Below are positions 17,264-26,684 of a DNA stretch of 64,000 nt, piece by piece. Each line of letters begins with the position of its first letter. Positions within the stretch are counted from its first letter, which is position 1. The stretch is taken from assembly GCA_000940995.1 (NCBI GenBank), contig CP005974.1, positions 2,914,001-2,978,000 of the forward strand. The letters are read 5' to 3'. Both the position numbers and the translations under genes were made by a program. The DNA comes from Photobacterium gaetbulicola Gung47. GTDB lineage: Bacteria; Pseudomonadota; Gammaproteobacteria; Enterobacterales; Vibrionaceae. Under the pieces are notes generated by a model. It did not search any database. It saw only the letters and a program-made list of their open reading frames with translations, and was not told the origin of the DNA.

Positions 17264-18066
17264 GTGTACAACCTCTTGTTCAGATCACCCAGCAAAGTAC
17301 GCTGAGTAAATGTTATTCCATTGATTTCATTAACAGGCACTAACGCCATCAGGGCATTAGTAATAAAGACTTCATCTGCGCAAAGCAAGTTATCGAGCGG
17401 CGAATTGACAATTTCTAAACAATAATCAAGTTCCGTTACCAATTGTAATACATGTCGCCGCATCACCCCTCTGACACCCGACAATTCAAGGCTTGGGGTA
17501 TATACCTTGCAGCCCTTGCGCCAAAAGATATTTGAGGCGATAGACTCCACCACATTCCCCGCGACATCCAGTACCACCGCATCCAGCCACTGCTGCTGTT
17601 CTGCTTCCCGCTTGAGCATCACTTGTTCAAGCCGGTTAAGGTGCTTATATCCAGCCAGCATCGGCGAGTGAGACAAGCGCTGCTGACAAACCCCTAGCAC
17701 TATGCCCTCTTGCTGCCACCGCTGGTATTGTTGTGGCCAGGTGAACTCCGACACCACCACTTGGGTATCGCAACAGCCGGCTGCACTGTAGCCCCGGCCA
17801 CCACTGCCACGACTGATCAGCACCTTGATCCCGCCCTTCTCCGGGTAATTGGCAGCAAGCTTATTGACGGTCGCCGCCAGTTCTTCCCAGTTCGGCTCGG
17901 CAATATCCAACCATACCAGCGTTCCTTTCAGCCGTTGGAGGTGAAAAGGCCAAAGACGCACCATGCCATGTTCTACCAGCATAGTCGTGAAGCAGCCATC
18001 ACCGTACTGCATCGCCCGGTCGGTCACCGCTATCTGGTTGTCAGGTATTCCATTGATCAGGATCAT
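17257..18066 (-). CDS. pabC: 4-amino-4-deoxychorismate lyase
   Basis: This PLP-dependent fold-type IV enzyme releases pyruvate from aminodeoxychorismate to give p-aminobenzoate for folate synthesis. 269 residues from the ATG at 18066, which has AGGAG four bases upstream and matches the enteric start (MILINGIP); an ATG at 18090 lacks such support. The PLP lysine lies in GYKHLNRLEQ, and SNIFW and RGVMRRH are also typical. It overlaps mltG by 7 bp. A strong terminator just upstream separates it from fabF, so readthrough or an internal promoter must supply its transcript. Confidence 0.9.
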   Translation of the reverse strand: MILINGIPDNQIAVTDRAMQYGDGCFTTMLVEHGMVRLWPFHLQRLKGTLVWLDIAEPNWEELAATVNKLAANYPEKGGIKVLISRGSGGRGYSAAGCCDTQVVVSEFTWPQQYQRWQQEGIVLGVCQQRLSHSPMLAGYKHLNRLEQVMLKREAEQQQWLDAVVLDVAGNVVESIASNIFWRKGCKVYTPSLELSGVRGVMRRHVLQLVTELDYCLEIVNSPLDNLLCADEVFITNALMALVPVNEINGITFTQRTLLGDLNKRLYTC

Positions 18067-18100
18067 CTTGCTCCTGCCCGATAAATTCAAACGTACAGAT

Positions 18101-18132
18101 AAAAAAACGGCCCGGTGCGTAACACCGGGCCG
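18101..18132 (-). terminator. Intrinsic terminator of fabF
   Basis: A 10-bp perfect stem CGGCCCGGTG/CACCGGGCCG with loop TTACG and seven T on the minus strand, placed about 20 bp after fabF and before pabC. It should uncouple high expression of the fatty-acid genes from pabC onward. Confidence 0.9.
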
Positions 18133-18153
18133 CTCTATGATAACAGGTTATCG

Positions 18154-19392
18154 TTAGATTTTCTTGAACAGCAATGAGCCGTTTGTACCACCGAAACCGA
18201 AAGAGTTACACAGTGCGTACTCAAGATTTGCCTGACGGGCTTCACCTGGTACGTAGTCCAGATCACAGCCTTCATCAGGGTTTTCTAGGTTGATTGTTGG
18301 CGGAACAGCCTGATCAACCAGCGTCATAGCAGTAATGATAGCTTCAACAGAACCAGCCGCACCCAACAGGTGGCCAGTCATCGACTTGGTAGAAGACACC
18401 ATCACTTTATCGACTGCTGCGCCCATTGCACGCTTGATACCTAGCGTTTCAGCAACGTCACCAGCTGGAGTCGATGTACCGTGAGCATTCACGTAGCCGA
18501 TCTGGTCTGCATTGATACCAGCATCACGGATAGCTGCTTCCATTGCCAATGCACCGCCAGAACCATCAGCGCTTGGAGATGTCATGTGGTAAGCATCGCC
18601 GCTCATACCAAAGCCAACAAGCTCTGCATAGATTTTCGCACCACGTGCTTTGGCGTGCTCGTATTCTTCCAGCACCATCATACCGGCACCGTCACCAAGG
18701 ACGAAACCGTCACGATCTTTGTCCCATGGACGAGATGCGCCCTGAGGATCATCGTTACGGGTAGACAGTGCTTTAGCAGCGGCAAAGCCGCCCATGCCCA
18801 GCGGTGTCGAGGCTTTTTCTGCACCACCGGCTAGCATCGCATCGGCATCGCCGTATGCGATCATACGTGCTGCATGGCCAATGTTGTGAAGGCCAGTTGT
18901 ACACGCGGTAGAGATTGCAATGTTTGGACCACGAAGGCCGTGCATGATAGACATGTGGCCAGCAATCATATTTACAATTGTTGATGGAACGAAGAATGGG
19001 CTGATCTTACGCGGACCCTTTTCCATCAGTGCCTGATGGTTAGCTTCAATCAAGCCAAGACCACCAATGCCAGAACCGATAGCAACACCAATACGGGCTG
19101 CGTTTTCTTCAGTGACTTCAATGCCAGAGTCTTTTAATGCTTGTACGCCAGCTGCAATGCCGTATTGGATGAACAGATCCATTTTACGGGCATCTTTCTT
19201 CGACATGTATTCTTCACAGTTGAAGTCTTTGACCATACCAGCAAAACGAGTAGCGAATGCGCTAGCATCAAAATGTTCAATAGTGCTGATACCGCTAGTA
19301 CCGGCTAGAAGTGCTTTCCAAGATGATTCAACAGAATTACCTACCGGTGATAGCATACCCATGCCAGTAACAACTACGCGACGCTTAGACAC
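18154..19392 (-). CDS. fabF: 3-oxoacyl-ACP synthase II
   Basis: This 412-residue condensing enzyme elongates acyl-ACP with malonyl-ACP and supports temperature control of cis-vaccenate content. The thiolase fold has the active-site Cys in [13 protein letters not shown], the first His in [11 protein letters not shown] and the second in [10 protein letters not shown], with the C-terminal [11 protein letters not shown] loop. Length is close to E. coli FabF (413). It follows acpP after an 87-bp gap that contains a hairpin, and ends in a strong terminator. Confidence 0.95.
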   Translation of the reverse strand: MSKRRVVVTGMGMLSPVGNSVESSWKALLAGTSGISTIEHFDASAFATRFAGMVKDFNCEEYMSKKDARKMDLFIQYGIAAGVQALKDSGIEVTEENAARIGVAIGSGIGGLGLIEANHQALMEKGPRKISPFFVPSTIVNMIAGHMSIMHGLRGPNIAISTACTTGLHNIGHAARMIAYGDADAMLAGGAEKASTPLGMGGFAAAKALSTRNDDPQGASRPWDKDRDGFVLGDGAGMMVLEEYEHAKARGAKIYAELVGFGMSGDAYHMTSPSADGSGGALAMEAAIRDAGINADQIGYVNAHGTSTPAGDVAETLGIKRAMGAAVDKVMVSSTKSMTGHLLGAAGSVEAIITAMTLVDQAVPPTINLENPDEGCDLDYVPGEARQANLEYALCNSFGFGGTNGSLLFKKI

Positions 19393-19442
19393 GATTTAAT
19401 TCTCCGGGAATTGAGGATAAAACAGGGTTTCAAAAGAAAATC

Positions 19443-19465
19443 AGGCGGTCATGGTGACCGCCTGG
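19443..19465 (-). terminator. Intercistronic hairpin between acpP and fabF
   Basis: Perfect stem CAGGCGGTCA/TGACCGCCTG with a 3-base loop, followed on the minus strand by moderately T-rich ATTTTCTTTTG. It is probably a partial terminator or 3'-stabilising element that lets acpP RNA exceed fabF RNA. Confidence 0.55.
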
Positions 19466-19479
19466 AGGGAGTTCTTTAA

Positions 19480-19716
19480 TTACTCAGAAGCGCCAACAAC
19501 GTAGTCGATTGCAGCTTGAACTGTAGTAATTTTTTCAGCTTCTTCGTCTGGAATCTCAGTGTCGAATTCTTCTTCAAGAGCCATTACTAGTTCAACAGTG
19601 TCTAGAGAGTCTGCGCCTAGGTCGTCAACGAAAGATGCTTCGTTCTTAACTTCCGCTTCGTCTACACCTAGTTGCTCAACGATAATTTTTTTTACGCGTT
19701 CTTCGATGTTGCTCAT
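19480..19716 (-). CDS. acpP: Acyl carrier protein
   Basis: A 78-residue acidic four-helix carrier, the same length as E. coli AcpP. The phosphopantetheine attachment site is Ser37 in [12 protein letters not shown]. It carries growing acyl chains for fatty-acid and lipid A synthesis in the cytoplasm. The ATG is preceded by AAGGAA. It lies between fabG and fabF in the standard order, with about 157 bp to fabG and a hairpin before fabF. Codon choice is strongly biased, as expected for one of the most abundant proteins of the cell. Confidence 0.98.
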   Translation of the reverse strand: MSNIEERVKKIIVEQLGVDEAEVKNEASFVDDLGADSLDTVELVMALEEEFDTEIPDEEAEKITTVQAAIDYVVGASE

Positions 19717-19873
19717 TAATCTATTTCCTTAAAACAAGAATTCGCTAATGCGATTTGCTGTAGTTTATTCAATACTGCAAAAGTTGCAATACTCAAGATG
19801 CTGGTCAAACCACGATTTTCGGTGAAAACAAGTTGAGTTTGACTTGCATCATCAAGTTATGCAACTTTTTTGA

Positions 19874-20608
19874 TTAAATCATGTACATGCCGCCGTTCAC
19901 GTGCAGAGTTTCGCCGGTTACATAACCAGCGTCTTCGGAGGCTAGGAAAGCCACTGCTGCCGCAATTTCGCGCGGATCGCCAAGGCGGCCAGCCGGTACG
20001 CCAGACAAAGTTGCGGCGCGCTGCTCGTCTGTCAGCGCCTTGGTCATGTCGGTTTCGATGAAACCCGGTGCCACAGCATTCACCGTAATGCCACGAGAAG
20101 CGACTTCACGTGCCATAGACTTCGTAAAGCCAATCAGGCCTGCTTTTGCGGCTGCATAGTTAGTCTGACCAGCGTTACCCATGGTACCCACGACCGAACC
20201 AATGCTGATAATACGGCCATGGCGCTTTTTCATCATGGCGCGCAGTACCGCTTTCGACAAACGGAAGATAGACGTCAGGTTGGTGTCCATGATGTCCTGC
20301 CACTCGTCATCTTTCATACGCATCAGTAGGTTATCGCGGGTAATGCCTGCGTTGTTAACCAGGATGTCAACATCACCGAACTCTTCTTTGATCTGCTTAA
20401 GTACAGCTTCAATAGATTCAGGCGACGTAACATTCAGCGCAAGGCCTTTACCATTGTCACCCAGATAAGCGCTGATCGCTTCTGCGCCGCTCTCAGAGGT
20501 TGCAGTACCGACAACAGTGGCACCACGCTCAACCAGAATCTCGGCAATCGCACGACCGATACCACGGCTCGCACCTGTTACCAGCGCAATTTTTCCTTCC
20601 AGGCTCAT
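19874..20608 (-). CDS. fabG: 3-oxoacyl-ACP reductase
   Basis: A 244-residue NADPH-dependent short-chain dehydrogenase that reduces 3-oxoacyl-ACP in the first reduction step of elongation. The Rossmann motif GASRGIG lies near residue 12, NNAG near 87, and the catalytic YAAAK after a conserved Ser (ISIGS). The C-terminal VTGETLHVNGGMYM is characteristic. The ATG at 20608 (MSLEGKIALVTGAS) has AGAGGA about 7 bases upstream; the in-frame start at 20650 would overlap fabD and add an unsupported leader. Length equals E. coli FabG (244). Confidence 0.95.
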   Translation of the reverse strand: MSLEGKIALVTGASRGIGRAIAEILVERGATVVGTATSESGAEAISAYLGDNGKGLALNVTSPESIEAVLKQIKEEFGDVDILVNNAGITRDNLLMRMKDDEWQDIMDTNLTSIFRLSKAVLRAMMKKRHGRIISIGSVVGTMGNAGQTNYAAAKAGLIGFTKSMAREVASRGITVNAVAPGFIETDMTKALTDEQRAATLSGVPAGRLGDPREIAAAVAFLASEDAGYVTGETLHVNGGMYMI

Positions 20609-20633
20609 TGTTAATCCTCTTTGATGAAATAGG

Positions 20634-21557
20634 TTACTTAGCAGCGTCAAGGCTAGCGGTGTCGTTAACCGCTGCGCCGCTCAGTGAACGGTTAATTCGT
20701 TTTGTTAGTCCAGTCAATACCTTACCTGGGCCAAATTCAAGCAGAGACTCAATACCTTCAGACGCCATGCGCTCAACCGACTCGGTCCAGCGAACCGGGC
20801 TGTGCAGCTGCTTAACTAGCGCAGTCTTGATCGCGGCAGGATCAGTCTCAGTGGCTACGTCAGCGTTGTTGATGACAGGTAGTGCTGGCGCCGAGAAAGT
20901 GATGCTCTCTAGGGCTTCAGCTAGCTTGTCAGCTGCTGGCTGCATCAGTGCACAGTGAGAAGGCACGGAAACCGGCAGTGGCATTGCACGCTTGGCACCG
21001 GCTTCTTTACAAAGCACATTAGCACGCTCAACCGCTTCTTTGTTGCCAGCAATAACAACCTGACCCGGTGAGTTGAAGTTTACCGGTGAACATACCTGGT
21101 CTTGTTCCGCTTCAGCACAGGCTTTAGCAATCGTGTCGTTGTCCAGGCCAATAATGGCAGACATTGCGCCAACACCCGCCGGTACAGCCGCTTGCATTAG
21201 TTGGCCACGTAGCTCAACCAGCTTAACGGCATCTTTAAATTCGATAACACCCGCACAGACAAGTGCCGAGTACTCACCCAAGCTGTGACCGGCCAGTACT
21301 TCTGGCTGCGCACCGCCCACTTCCTGCCACACACGCCAGATAGCCACTGAAGAGGTCAGCAGCGCAGGCTGAGTGCGGTGAGTTTGGTTCAGGTCTTCAG
21401 CTGGGCCATTTTGTACCAGTGCCCACAGGTCGTAACCCAATACTTCAGAGGCTTCCGCAAAAGTTTGCTTAACCACATCGTACTGCTCGGCCAATTCAGC
21501 CAACATACCTACAGTTTGGGAACCTTGACCCGGAAATACAATCGCGAACTTAGACAT
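20634..21557 (-). CDS. fabD: Malonyl-CoA:ACP transacylase
   Basis: 307 residues. It transfers malonyl from CoA to ACP to provide the elongation substrate. The N-terminal FPGQGSQ motif and the nucleophile elbow GHSLGEYSAL (active-site Ser near residue 92) are intact. The downstream SVPSHCALM supplies the catalytic His and GPGKVLTGL closes the active site. Length is close to E. coli FabD (309). It lies about 100 bp after fabH and 25 bp before fabG, and is transcribed as part of the cluster. Confidence 0.95.
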   Translation of the reverse strand: MSKFAIVFPGQGSQTVGMLAELAEQYDVVKQTFAEASEVLGYDLWALVQNGPAEDLNQTHRTQPALLTSSVAIWRVWQEVGGAQPEVLAGHSLGEYSALVCAGVIEFKDAVKLVELRGQLMQAAVPAGVGAMSAIIGLDNDTIAKACAEAEQDQVCSPVNFNSPGQVVIAGNKEAVERANVLCKEAGAKRAMPLPVSVPSHCALMQPAADKLAEALESITFSAPALPVINNADVATETDPAAIKTALVKQLHSPVRWTESVERMASEGIESLLEFGPGKVLTGLTKRINRSLSGAAVNDTASLDAAK

Positions 21558-21656
21558 TCGAGAATCCTTATTCTGTGTAACTGAACACTCAGTTTTGCTA
21601 AATCGAGCGAGCTGGCATCTCTGTCAGCCCGCCCAAACTAAATATAAAGAAGGTGT

Positions 21657-22613
21657 TTAGAACTTCACCAACGCCGAACCCCAGGTGAAACCACCACCGA
21701 AGGCTTCAAGCAGCAATGTCTGGCCACGCTGGATGCGACCATCACGCACCGCTTCGTCCAGCGCCGTCGGCACCGTTGCTGCCGAGGTATTACCGTGGCG
21801 ATCAAGTGTTACCACAACCTGATCCATCGACATCGACAATTTCTTCGCTGTCGCCTTGATAATACGCAGGTTCGCCTGATGCGGTACCAGCCAGTCAAGC
21901 TCGGACTTGTCCATGCCATTGGCAGCCAGTGTGTCTTTCACCAAGTTAGACAGTTGAGTGACAGCCACCTTGAACACTTCGTTGCCCGCCATGTACAGCC
22001 ACTTGTCGTCGCTGAAGTCCTGACCGTGCTCAGGGACACCTAGGCTCAGCAGGCCACCAAAATGACCATCGGCATGGAGGTGGGTCGAAAGGATACCCGG
22101 CTCTTCGCTGGCACCCACGACGACAGCACCAGCACCATCACCAAACAGGATGATGGTCGAGCGATCGTTAGGATCGCAGCGATGCGACAGGGCATCAGCG
22201 CCGATCACCAAGACATTTTTCGCCATGCCCGTTTTGATGTGCTGATCAGCAACACTCAAGGCGTAGACGAAGCCTGAACAGGCCGCGGCAATATCAAAGG
22301 CCGGACAGCCTTTAATATCCAACATGCCCTGGACTTGGCAGGCAGCCGAAGGGAATGCGTGGCTCGCACTGGTAGTCGCTACGATGATCAGGTCGATGTC
22401 ATCTTTCTCAATACCCGCCATTTCAATGGCATTTAATGACGCCTGATAGCCCATTACCGCGACAGTTTCGTCTTCGGCGGCAATGCGACGCTCTCGAATA
22501 CCGGTACGAGCGACAATCCACTCATCGTTGGTTTCAACCATTTGTTCTAAGTCGGCATTAGAACGCACTTGCTCCGGCAGATAGCTGCCAGTACCTAAAA
22601 TTTTGCTATACAT
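21657..22613 (-). CDS. fabH: 3-oxoacyl-ACP synthase III
   Basis: A 318-residue thiolase-fold enzyme that starts fatty-acid synthesis by condensing acetyl-CoA with malonyl-ACP. The catalytic triad is visible: Cys in [12 protein letters not shown], His in [10 protein letters not shown] and Asn in HGNTSAA. The N-terminal [14 protein letters not shown] is typical, and the length matches E. coli FabH (317). It starts 5 bp after the plsX stop, so the two are almost certainly co-transcribed. Confidence 0.95.
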   Translation of the reverse strand: MYSKILGTGSYLPEQVRSNADLEQMVETNDEWIVARTGIRERRIAAEDETVAVMGYQASLNAIEMAGIEKDDIDLIIVATTSASHAFPSAACQVQGMLDIKGCPAFDIAAACSGFVYALSVADQHIKTGMAKNVLVIGADALSHRCDPNDRSTIILFGDGAGAVVVGASEEPGILSTHLHADGHFGGLLSLGVPEHGQDFSDDKWLYMAGNEVFKVAVTQLSNLVKDTLAANGMDKSELDWLVPHQANLRIIKATAKKLSMSMDQVVVTLDRHGNTSAATVPTALDEAVRDGRIQRGQTLLLEAFGGGFTWGSALVKF

Positions 22614-22618
22614 GAAGA

Positions 22619-23644
22619 CTAATAATGCCTCTCGAGTAAGACTTCTTCCAAACGGTCACTGATTTTTGTCGGTATTTGCCGTTTGACCTCGTGTACCGCT
22701 TCACCAATCGCATTAGTCAAAGCGGTTGTATCAGCACTTCCGTGGCTTTTCACCACAATACCGCGCAATCCTAACAGACTCGCGCCGTTATACTGGTCGG
22801 GGTTCAACTGTTTCAAGCTGTTAAACAGGTCACTAAACAGCCACCTAGCTATCAATTGCTTGAACGGATTACCGTAAATAGCACGTTTAATCGCGCCGAT
22901 AAACAGGTTCGCCACCCCTTCACTGGTTTTCAAGCTGACATTGCCGACAAAACCGTCACAGACAATGACATCGGCCTTGCCGCTGTATAGCTGATCACCT
23001 TCAAGGTAGCCGATGTAATTGATATCCGGGGAGTCGGCCAGCAGTTCAGCACAACGCTTGACGAGATCGTTACCTTTGATCTCTTCTTCACCAATGTTGA
23101 GCAGCGCAACCCGCGGCAAAGCGGCATGATCTTGCTCAGCCAACACCGAGCCCATCACCGCAAACTGGAACAAGGTATCTGCGTCGCAGGATACGTTAGC
23201 CCCTAAGTCTAGCAGCCAGGTCTTGGTCTCGTTGTGGGTCGGAATGGCAGACACCAGCGCGGGCCGATCAACACCGGGCAATTGCTTGAGAATATAACGG
23301 GACAGGGCCATCAAGGCACCGGTATTGCCCGCGCTGACACACGCATCGGCCGTACCTTCGGCAACCGCTTCTAGGGCAGAGCGCATTGATGAGCCCTGAC
23401 TACGCCGCAGCGCCTGAGAAGGCCGGGTATCGTTTGCTATTACGTGGTCGCAGTGAACAATGCGAAGACGAGGGTGATTCGTATGATTCAGGAGGGATAG
23501 TTGGGCAGTGATCGCACTTTGATCACCAAATAAAATGACTTTGAGCTCTGGGAATTGCAACAGTGCCTGCACGGAGGCAGGCACTGTTACTTGAGGACCG
23601 AAATCCCCGCCCATTGCATCAAGTGCAACGGTTAGACCACTCAA
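22619..23644 (-). CDS. plsX: Phosphate acyltransferase PlsX
   Basis: 341 residues. It converts acyl-ACP to acyl phosphate, linking fatty-acid synthesis to phospholipid synthesis at the membrane surface. The opening [17 protein letters not shown] and the later [11 protein letters not shown] are family signatures. It lies 9 bp downstream of rpmF and 5 bp upstream of fabH. The rpmF-plsX-fabH order is conserved across many bacteria and couples ribosome and membrane-lipid genes. Confidence 0.95.
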   Translation of the reverse strand: MSGLTVALDAMGGDFGPQVTVPASVQALLQFPELKVILFGDQSAITAQLSLLNHTNHPRLRIVHCDHVIANDTRPSQALRRSQGSSMRSALEAVAEGTADACVSAGNTGALMALSRYILKQLPGVDRPALVSAIPTHNETKTWLLDLGANVSCDADTLFQFAVMGSVLAEQDHAALPRVALLNIGEEEIKGNDLVKRCAELLADSPDINYIGYLEGDQLYSGKADVIVCDGFVGNVSLKTSEGVANLFIGAIKRAIYGNPFKQLIARWLFSDLFNSLKQLNPDQYNGASLLGLRGIVVKSHGSADTTALTNAIGEAVHEVKRQIPTKISDRLEEVLLERHY

Positions 23645-23653
23645 GGCTCAACC

Positions 23654-23824
23654 TTACTTGTTGATAACCTTACGGCCACGGTAGAAACCGTCAGCAGTTA
23701 CGTGGTGACGTAGGTGAGTTTCACCACTTGCAGAATCTACAGATACAGCTGCAGTTGTTAGTGCATCGTGAGAACGACGCATACCACGTGCTGAACGTGA
23801 TTTTTTGCTCTTTTGTACGGCCAT
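23654..23824 (-). CDS. rpmF: 50S ribosomal protein L32
   Basis: A 56-residue basic protein of the large ribosomal subunit (E. coli L32 has 57). The sequence opens [20 protein letters not shown] and ends RGRKVINK, as in other gammaproteobacterial L32 proteins; the zinc-binding cysteines of some other lineages are absent. It lies 19 bp downstream of yceD and 9 bp upstream of plsX. Confidence 0.97.
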   Translation of the reverse strand: MAVQKSKKSRSARGMRRSHDALTTAAVSVDSASGETHLRHHVTADGFYRGRKVINK

Positions 23825-23843
23825 TAACCCTACTCCTGTTAAA

Positions 23844-24359
23844 TTACTTACTTAGATTTTTCAATACTGCAAACGGATTCGGACGCTCATCAGCAACGGG
23901 GATCTCACCAAAAGTCATGTTTCCGCTGGCTTTGCAGTCAGCTTCCTCATGCATAGCGACTTGAGGTAATTCCAGAATCAACTCGTCTTCGACAATTTGA
24001 ATCAGGTTGATCTCACCATTTTCGTCGACATCAGCCGGCTCATAAGCTTCCGGTAAATCATCTGCTGCCTCTGGTTTGAGGAGCGGACTGTAACAGAACT
24101 CAACACGATATTCATGTTTGAATCCTTCCTGACATCGCTGACAGGTCAGCATCACTTCGATATCTGCGCTACCGCGCATAAATGCGATTCGACGCTGGTC
24201 CAAGTCAAATGACAAGGTGACGTTTGCATCACGTGTTACGCTCTGCGTTGACTCGGCCAATCGCTCAAGTAATTCGGCTTTGATGATGCCATCATAGTCG
24301 AGTTTTTTTTGAGCTGCGCGAACCGGATCAACCGTAAGCGGCAATTTTACCTTTTGCAT
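23844..24359 (-). CDS. yceD: YceD (DUF177) family protein, 23S rRNA accumulation
   Basis: 171 residues; DUF177 family. The CQRC pair (TCQRCQEGF) near residue 90 and a later Cys (EADCKA) are typical of the family. The C-terminus contains NPFAVLKNL, a common signature. YceD in E. coli is linked to 23S rRNA accumulation. It is the first gene of the yceD-rpmF-plsX-fab run; yceF diverges on the other side about 300 bp away, so the promoter of the cluster probably lies in 24360-24661. Confidence 0.9.
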   Translation of the reverse strand: MQKVKLPLTVDPVRAAQKKLDYDGIIKAELLERLAESTQSVTRDANVTLSFDLDQRRIAFMRGSADIEVMLTCQRCQEGFKHEYRVEFCYSPLLKPEAADDLPEAYEPADVDENGEINLIQIVEDELILELPQVAMHEEADCKASGNMTFGEIPVADERPNPFAVLKNLSK

Positions 24360-24661
24360 AGGGCGCGAATATTAGCCTTGTAATCAGTTTGAGTCAAAGG
24401 AAATGTGCGCGAATTAACAGCATTTAGCCAATTCGTATGCTCAATGCCAGATACAAGCACTGCAGCACTGCCACTTCCACCATTTTGTCTGTTATCTGCC
24501 TATCCACCAATAACTTGTACGGCAGCATCCATCAGCTCAAATAACACACAAAAACTGGTGAAAAGCCAACCAGCAAGCCCACTTTACTTACCATTATAAC
24601 GTAGCCTTCACAAAGCAAGATGCGTAGACTAACACAACCTAGCAATAACCCGGTAATCATC

Positions 24662-25243
24662 ATGCACCAACCATTACTTTTGGCTTCAACCTCCCCTTTC
24701 CGCCAATCTCTTCTGCATAAACTTGGCTTACCTTTTACTACGGCCAAACCTGATGCCGATGAGACCCCTCTACCTGGAGAGCAAGCCGAGCAGCTAGTGA
24801 GCCGGCTCGCCGAAGCAAAAGCAAAGGCCTGTGCCAGTGAGTACGAAAAGCACCTTATCATAGGCTCCGATCAGGTCTGTGTGATTGATGGCCAGATCAT
24901 CGGTAAGCCCCATACCGTCGACAATGCCTGCCGCCAGCTAAAGGCAGCCAGTGGTAAAACCATTACCTTTTATACCGGCCTGTGTCTTCATAACGCCAAA
25001 ACGGGTGAAAGCGAAGTGGTCTGTGAGCCATTCCACGTCCACTTCCGCCAGCTTACCGAAAGTGAGATCCGCAATTATGTTGAACGTGAGCAGCCCCTCA
25101 ACTGCGCAGGTAGCTTCAAGAGCGAAGGGCTAGGCATTGCCCTGTTTGACAAGCTAGAAGGACGCGACCCAAATACCTTGGTCGGTCTTCCTCTGATTGC
25201 CCTTAGAGAGATGCTCGCCAGACAGGGCGTCAGCGTCCTGTAA
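24662..25243 (+). CDS. yceF: Maf-family nucleotide pyrophosphatase (YceF, 7-methyl-GTP type)
   Basis: A 193-residue house-cleaning enzyme that hydrolyses modified nucleoside triphosphates; the YceF subgroup prefers 7-methyl-GTP. The N-terminal [14 protein letters not shown], the GSDQVC motif with the catalytic Asp and the [10 protein letters not shown] segment identify the family. The ATG at 24662 is preferred because the fold begins there and the length matches E. coli YceF (194); the ATG at 24620 adds a leader absent from relatives. It is divergent from yceD and convergent with rluC, sharing a palindromic terminator. Confidence 0.9.
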   Translation: MHQPLLLASTSPFRQSLLHKLGLPFTTAKPDADETPLPGEQAEQLVSRLAEAKAKACASEYEKHLIIGSDQVCVIDGQIIGKPHTVDNACRQLKAASGKTITFYTGLCLHNAKTGESEVVCEPFHVHFRQLTESEIRNYVEREQPLNCAGSFKSEGLGIALFDKLEGRDPNTLVGLPLIALREMLARQGVSVL

Positions 25244-25244
25244 T

Positions 25245-25272
25245 AAAAACGGCAGCCTAGGCTGCCGTTTTT
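25245..25272. terminator. Bidirectional terminator between yceF and rluC
   Basis: The perfectly palindromic stem CGGCAGCC/GGCTGCCG is flanked by AAAAA and TTTTT, so it works for both convergent genes. Confidence 0.9.
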
Positions 25273-25298
25273 CATGCGCAAACTCTTGTCAGAGACTA

Positions 25299-26246
25299 TT
25301 ACGCCTTACGGCGCAGTTTCTCCACGGCCTGCTGGAGCTTCTTCTCCATCGGCGCACTGATGTCCATCAGCTCTTCATTGCCCGGGTGGGTAAACTTGAT
25401 GTTCGCAGCATGCAGGAACAAGCGGTCCAACCCGACCTTCTTGGTAAAGGCATCAAAACGAGGGTCGCCGTAGCGGTCATCCCAGGCGATCGGGTGACCG
25501 GTATATTGGCAATGAACACGGATCTGGTGGGTACGGCCCGTGACCGGACTGGCCTGAACCAGCGTCGCCTGATCTAACCGTTCAAGTACCTTGAAACGGG
25601 TATCAGAGGGCTTGCCGTTCGGATTGACCCGCACGATACTGTTGACCTCATTTTTCAGCAGCGGCGCAGTCACTTTCTTACAGCTGGCCTTCCACTCGCC
25701 CATCACCAAGGCAAAGTAATACTTCTGTACCGTCTTGTTGCGGAACTGCTCCTGTAGCTTTCGTAGCGCCGAACGTTTTTTCGCCACCAACAAAATACCG
25801 GACGTATCACGGTCGATACGGTGGACCAGCTCCAGGAAGCGAGCATCCGGGCGCAACGCCCGCAAGGCTTCGATTGCCCCGAACTTCAAGCCGCTGCCAC
25901 CGTGAACTGCGGTACCTGACGGTTTGTTGAGGATCAGCATGTGGTCATCTTCATAGATGATACACGCCTCAAGCTCGGCTACCTTGTCTAATTTGGTACT
26001 GATCGGTGCTTGGTCTTCTTTTTCCGGTACCTTTACCGGAGGAACCCGAACAAGATCACCGTCCTGCAGTTTGTATTCTGGTTTTATACGTTTTTTGTTC
26101 ACTCGCACTTCGCCTTTGCGCAAAATGCGGTAAATCATACTTTTTGGTACATTTTTTAGCCGAGCACGGAGGAAGTTATCGATCCGCTGGCCTGCAAAGT
26201 CATCAGATATTTCGATGAACTGCACTTTTGGTTTATCATCTTTCAT
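25299..26246 (-). CDS. rluC: 23S rRNA pseudouridine synthase RluC
   Basis: 315 residues. It makes pseudouridines at positions 955, 2504 and 2580 (E. coli numbering) of 23S rRNA. An N-terminal S4 RNA-binding domain contains GQRIDNFL, then KSMIYRILRKGEVRVNKKR, nearly identical to E. coli RluC. The catalytic Asp lies in HRIDRDTSGILL. The start is uncertain among ATGs at 26267, 26255 and 26246; 26246 leaves the smallest extension relative to E. coli, but none has a good Shine-Dalgarno. It is divergent from rne, the same layout as in E. coli. Confidence 0.92.
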   Translation of the reverse strand: MKDDKPKVQFIEISDDFAGQRIDNFLRARLKNVPKSMIYRILRKGEVRVNKKRIKPEYKLQDGDLVRVPPVKVPEKEDQAPISTKLDKVAELEACIIYEDDHMLILNKPSGTAVHGGSGLKFGAIEALRALRPDARFLELVHRIDRDTSGILLVAKKRSALRKLQEQFRNKTVQKYYFALVMGEWKASCKKVTAPLLKNEVNSIVRVNPNGKPSDTRFKVLERLDQATLVQASPVTGRTHQIRVHCQYTGHPIAWDDRYGDPRFDAFTKKVGLDRLFLHAANIKFTHPGNEELMDISAPMEKKLQQAVEKLRRKA

Positions 26247-26684
26247 GGGTTTCATTCTAACATGCATGCAAAGCAGATTGCCGCAAAAAAGTCACCCTGC
26301 TATCATTGGCGTGCAAGGATAGGAAAATTTGCCTATTCTGCCAACAGGGTGAACAGAATAACACCCAACTGATGACTATATATACCGCTCTGATGAAAAA
26401 CGCAGCATGTGGCGTAAGACGTTTCATTCCTCGGAGTGTTTTTTTAGTGTCCTTAAGCGACGATTTTTTTATTGGTGTGACAGATACCGCCGTTACCATC
26501 GGTGAACCAGCTGTACATTTTCAGATCTAAACATCTTGGTACAGTTGGATGATACGTGTTGCCACATAGCACCCCTGAATTCCAGCCGTGAGGTTGCATT
26601 TAAGATCAGACTTGGGGTCCGGCACCACCAGTAAAAACGCGTTTCTAAGTGCACTAGCACATGAAAAAAAACGAGTACAATATA
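26247..26684 (+). promoter_or_regulatory. rne-rluC divergent intergenic region, probable long rne leader
   Basis: 438 bp without a convincing gene. It must contain the promoters of both rluC and rne. In E. coli rne has a 5' UTR of about 360 nt whose hairpins let RNase E cut its own mRNA; the size and position here fit the same arrangement, but I could not identify the E. coli hairpins by eye. Confidence 0.4.
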
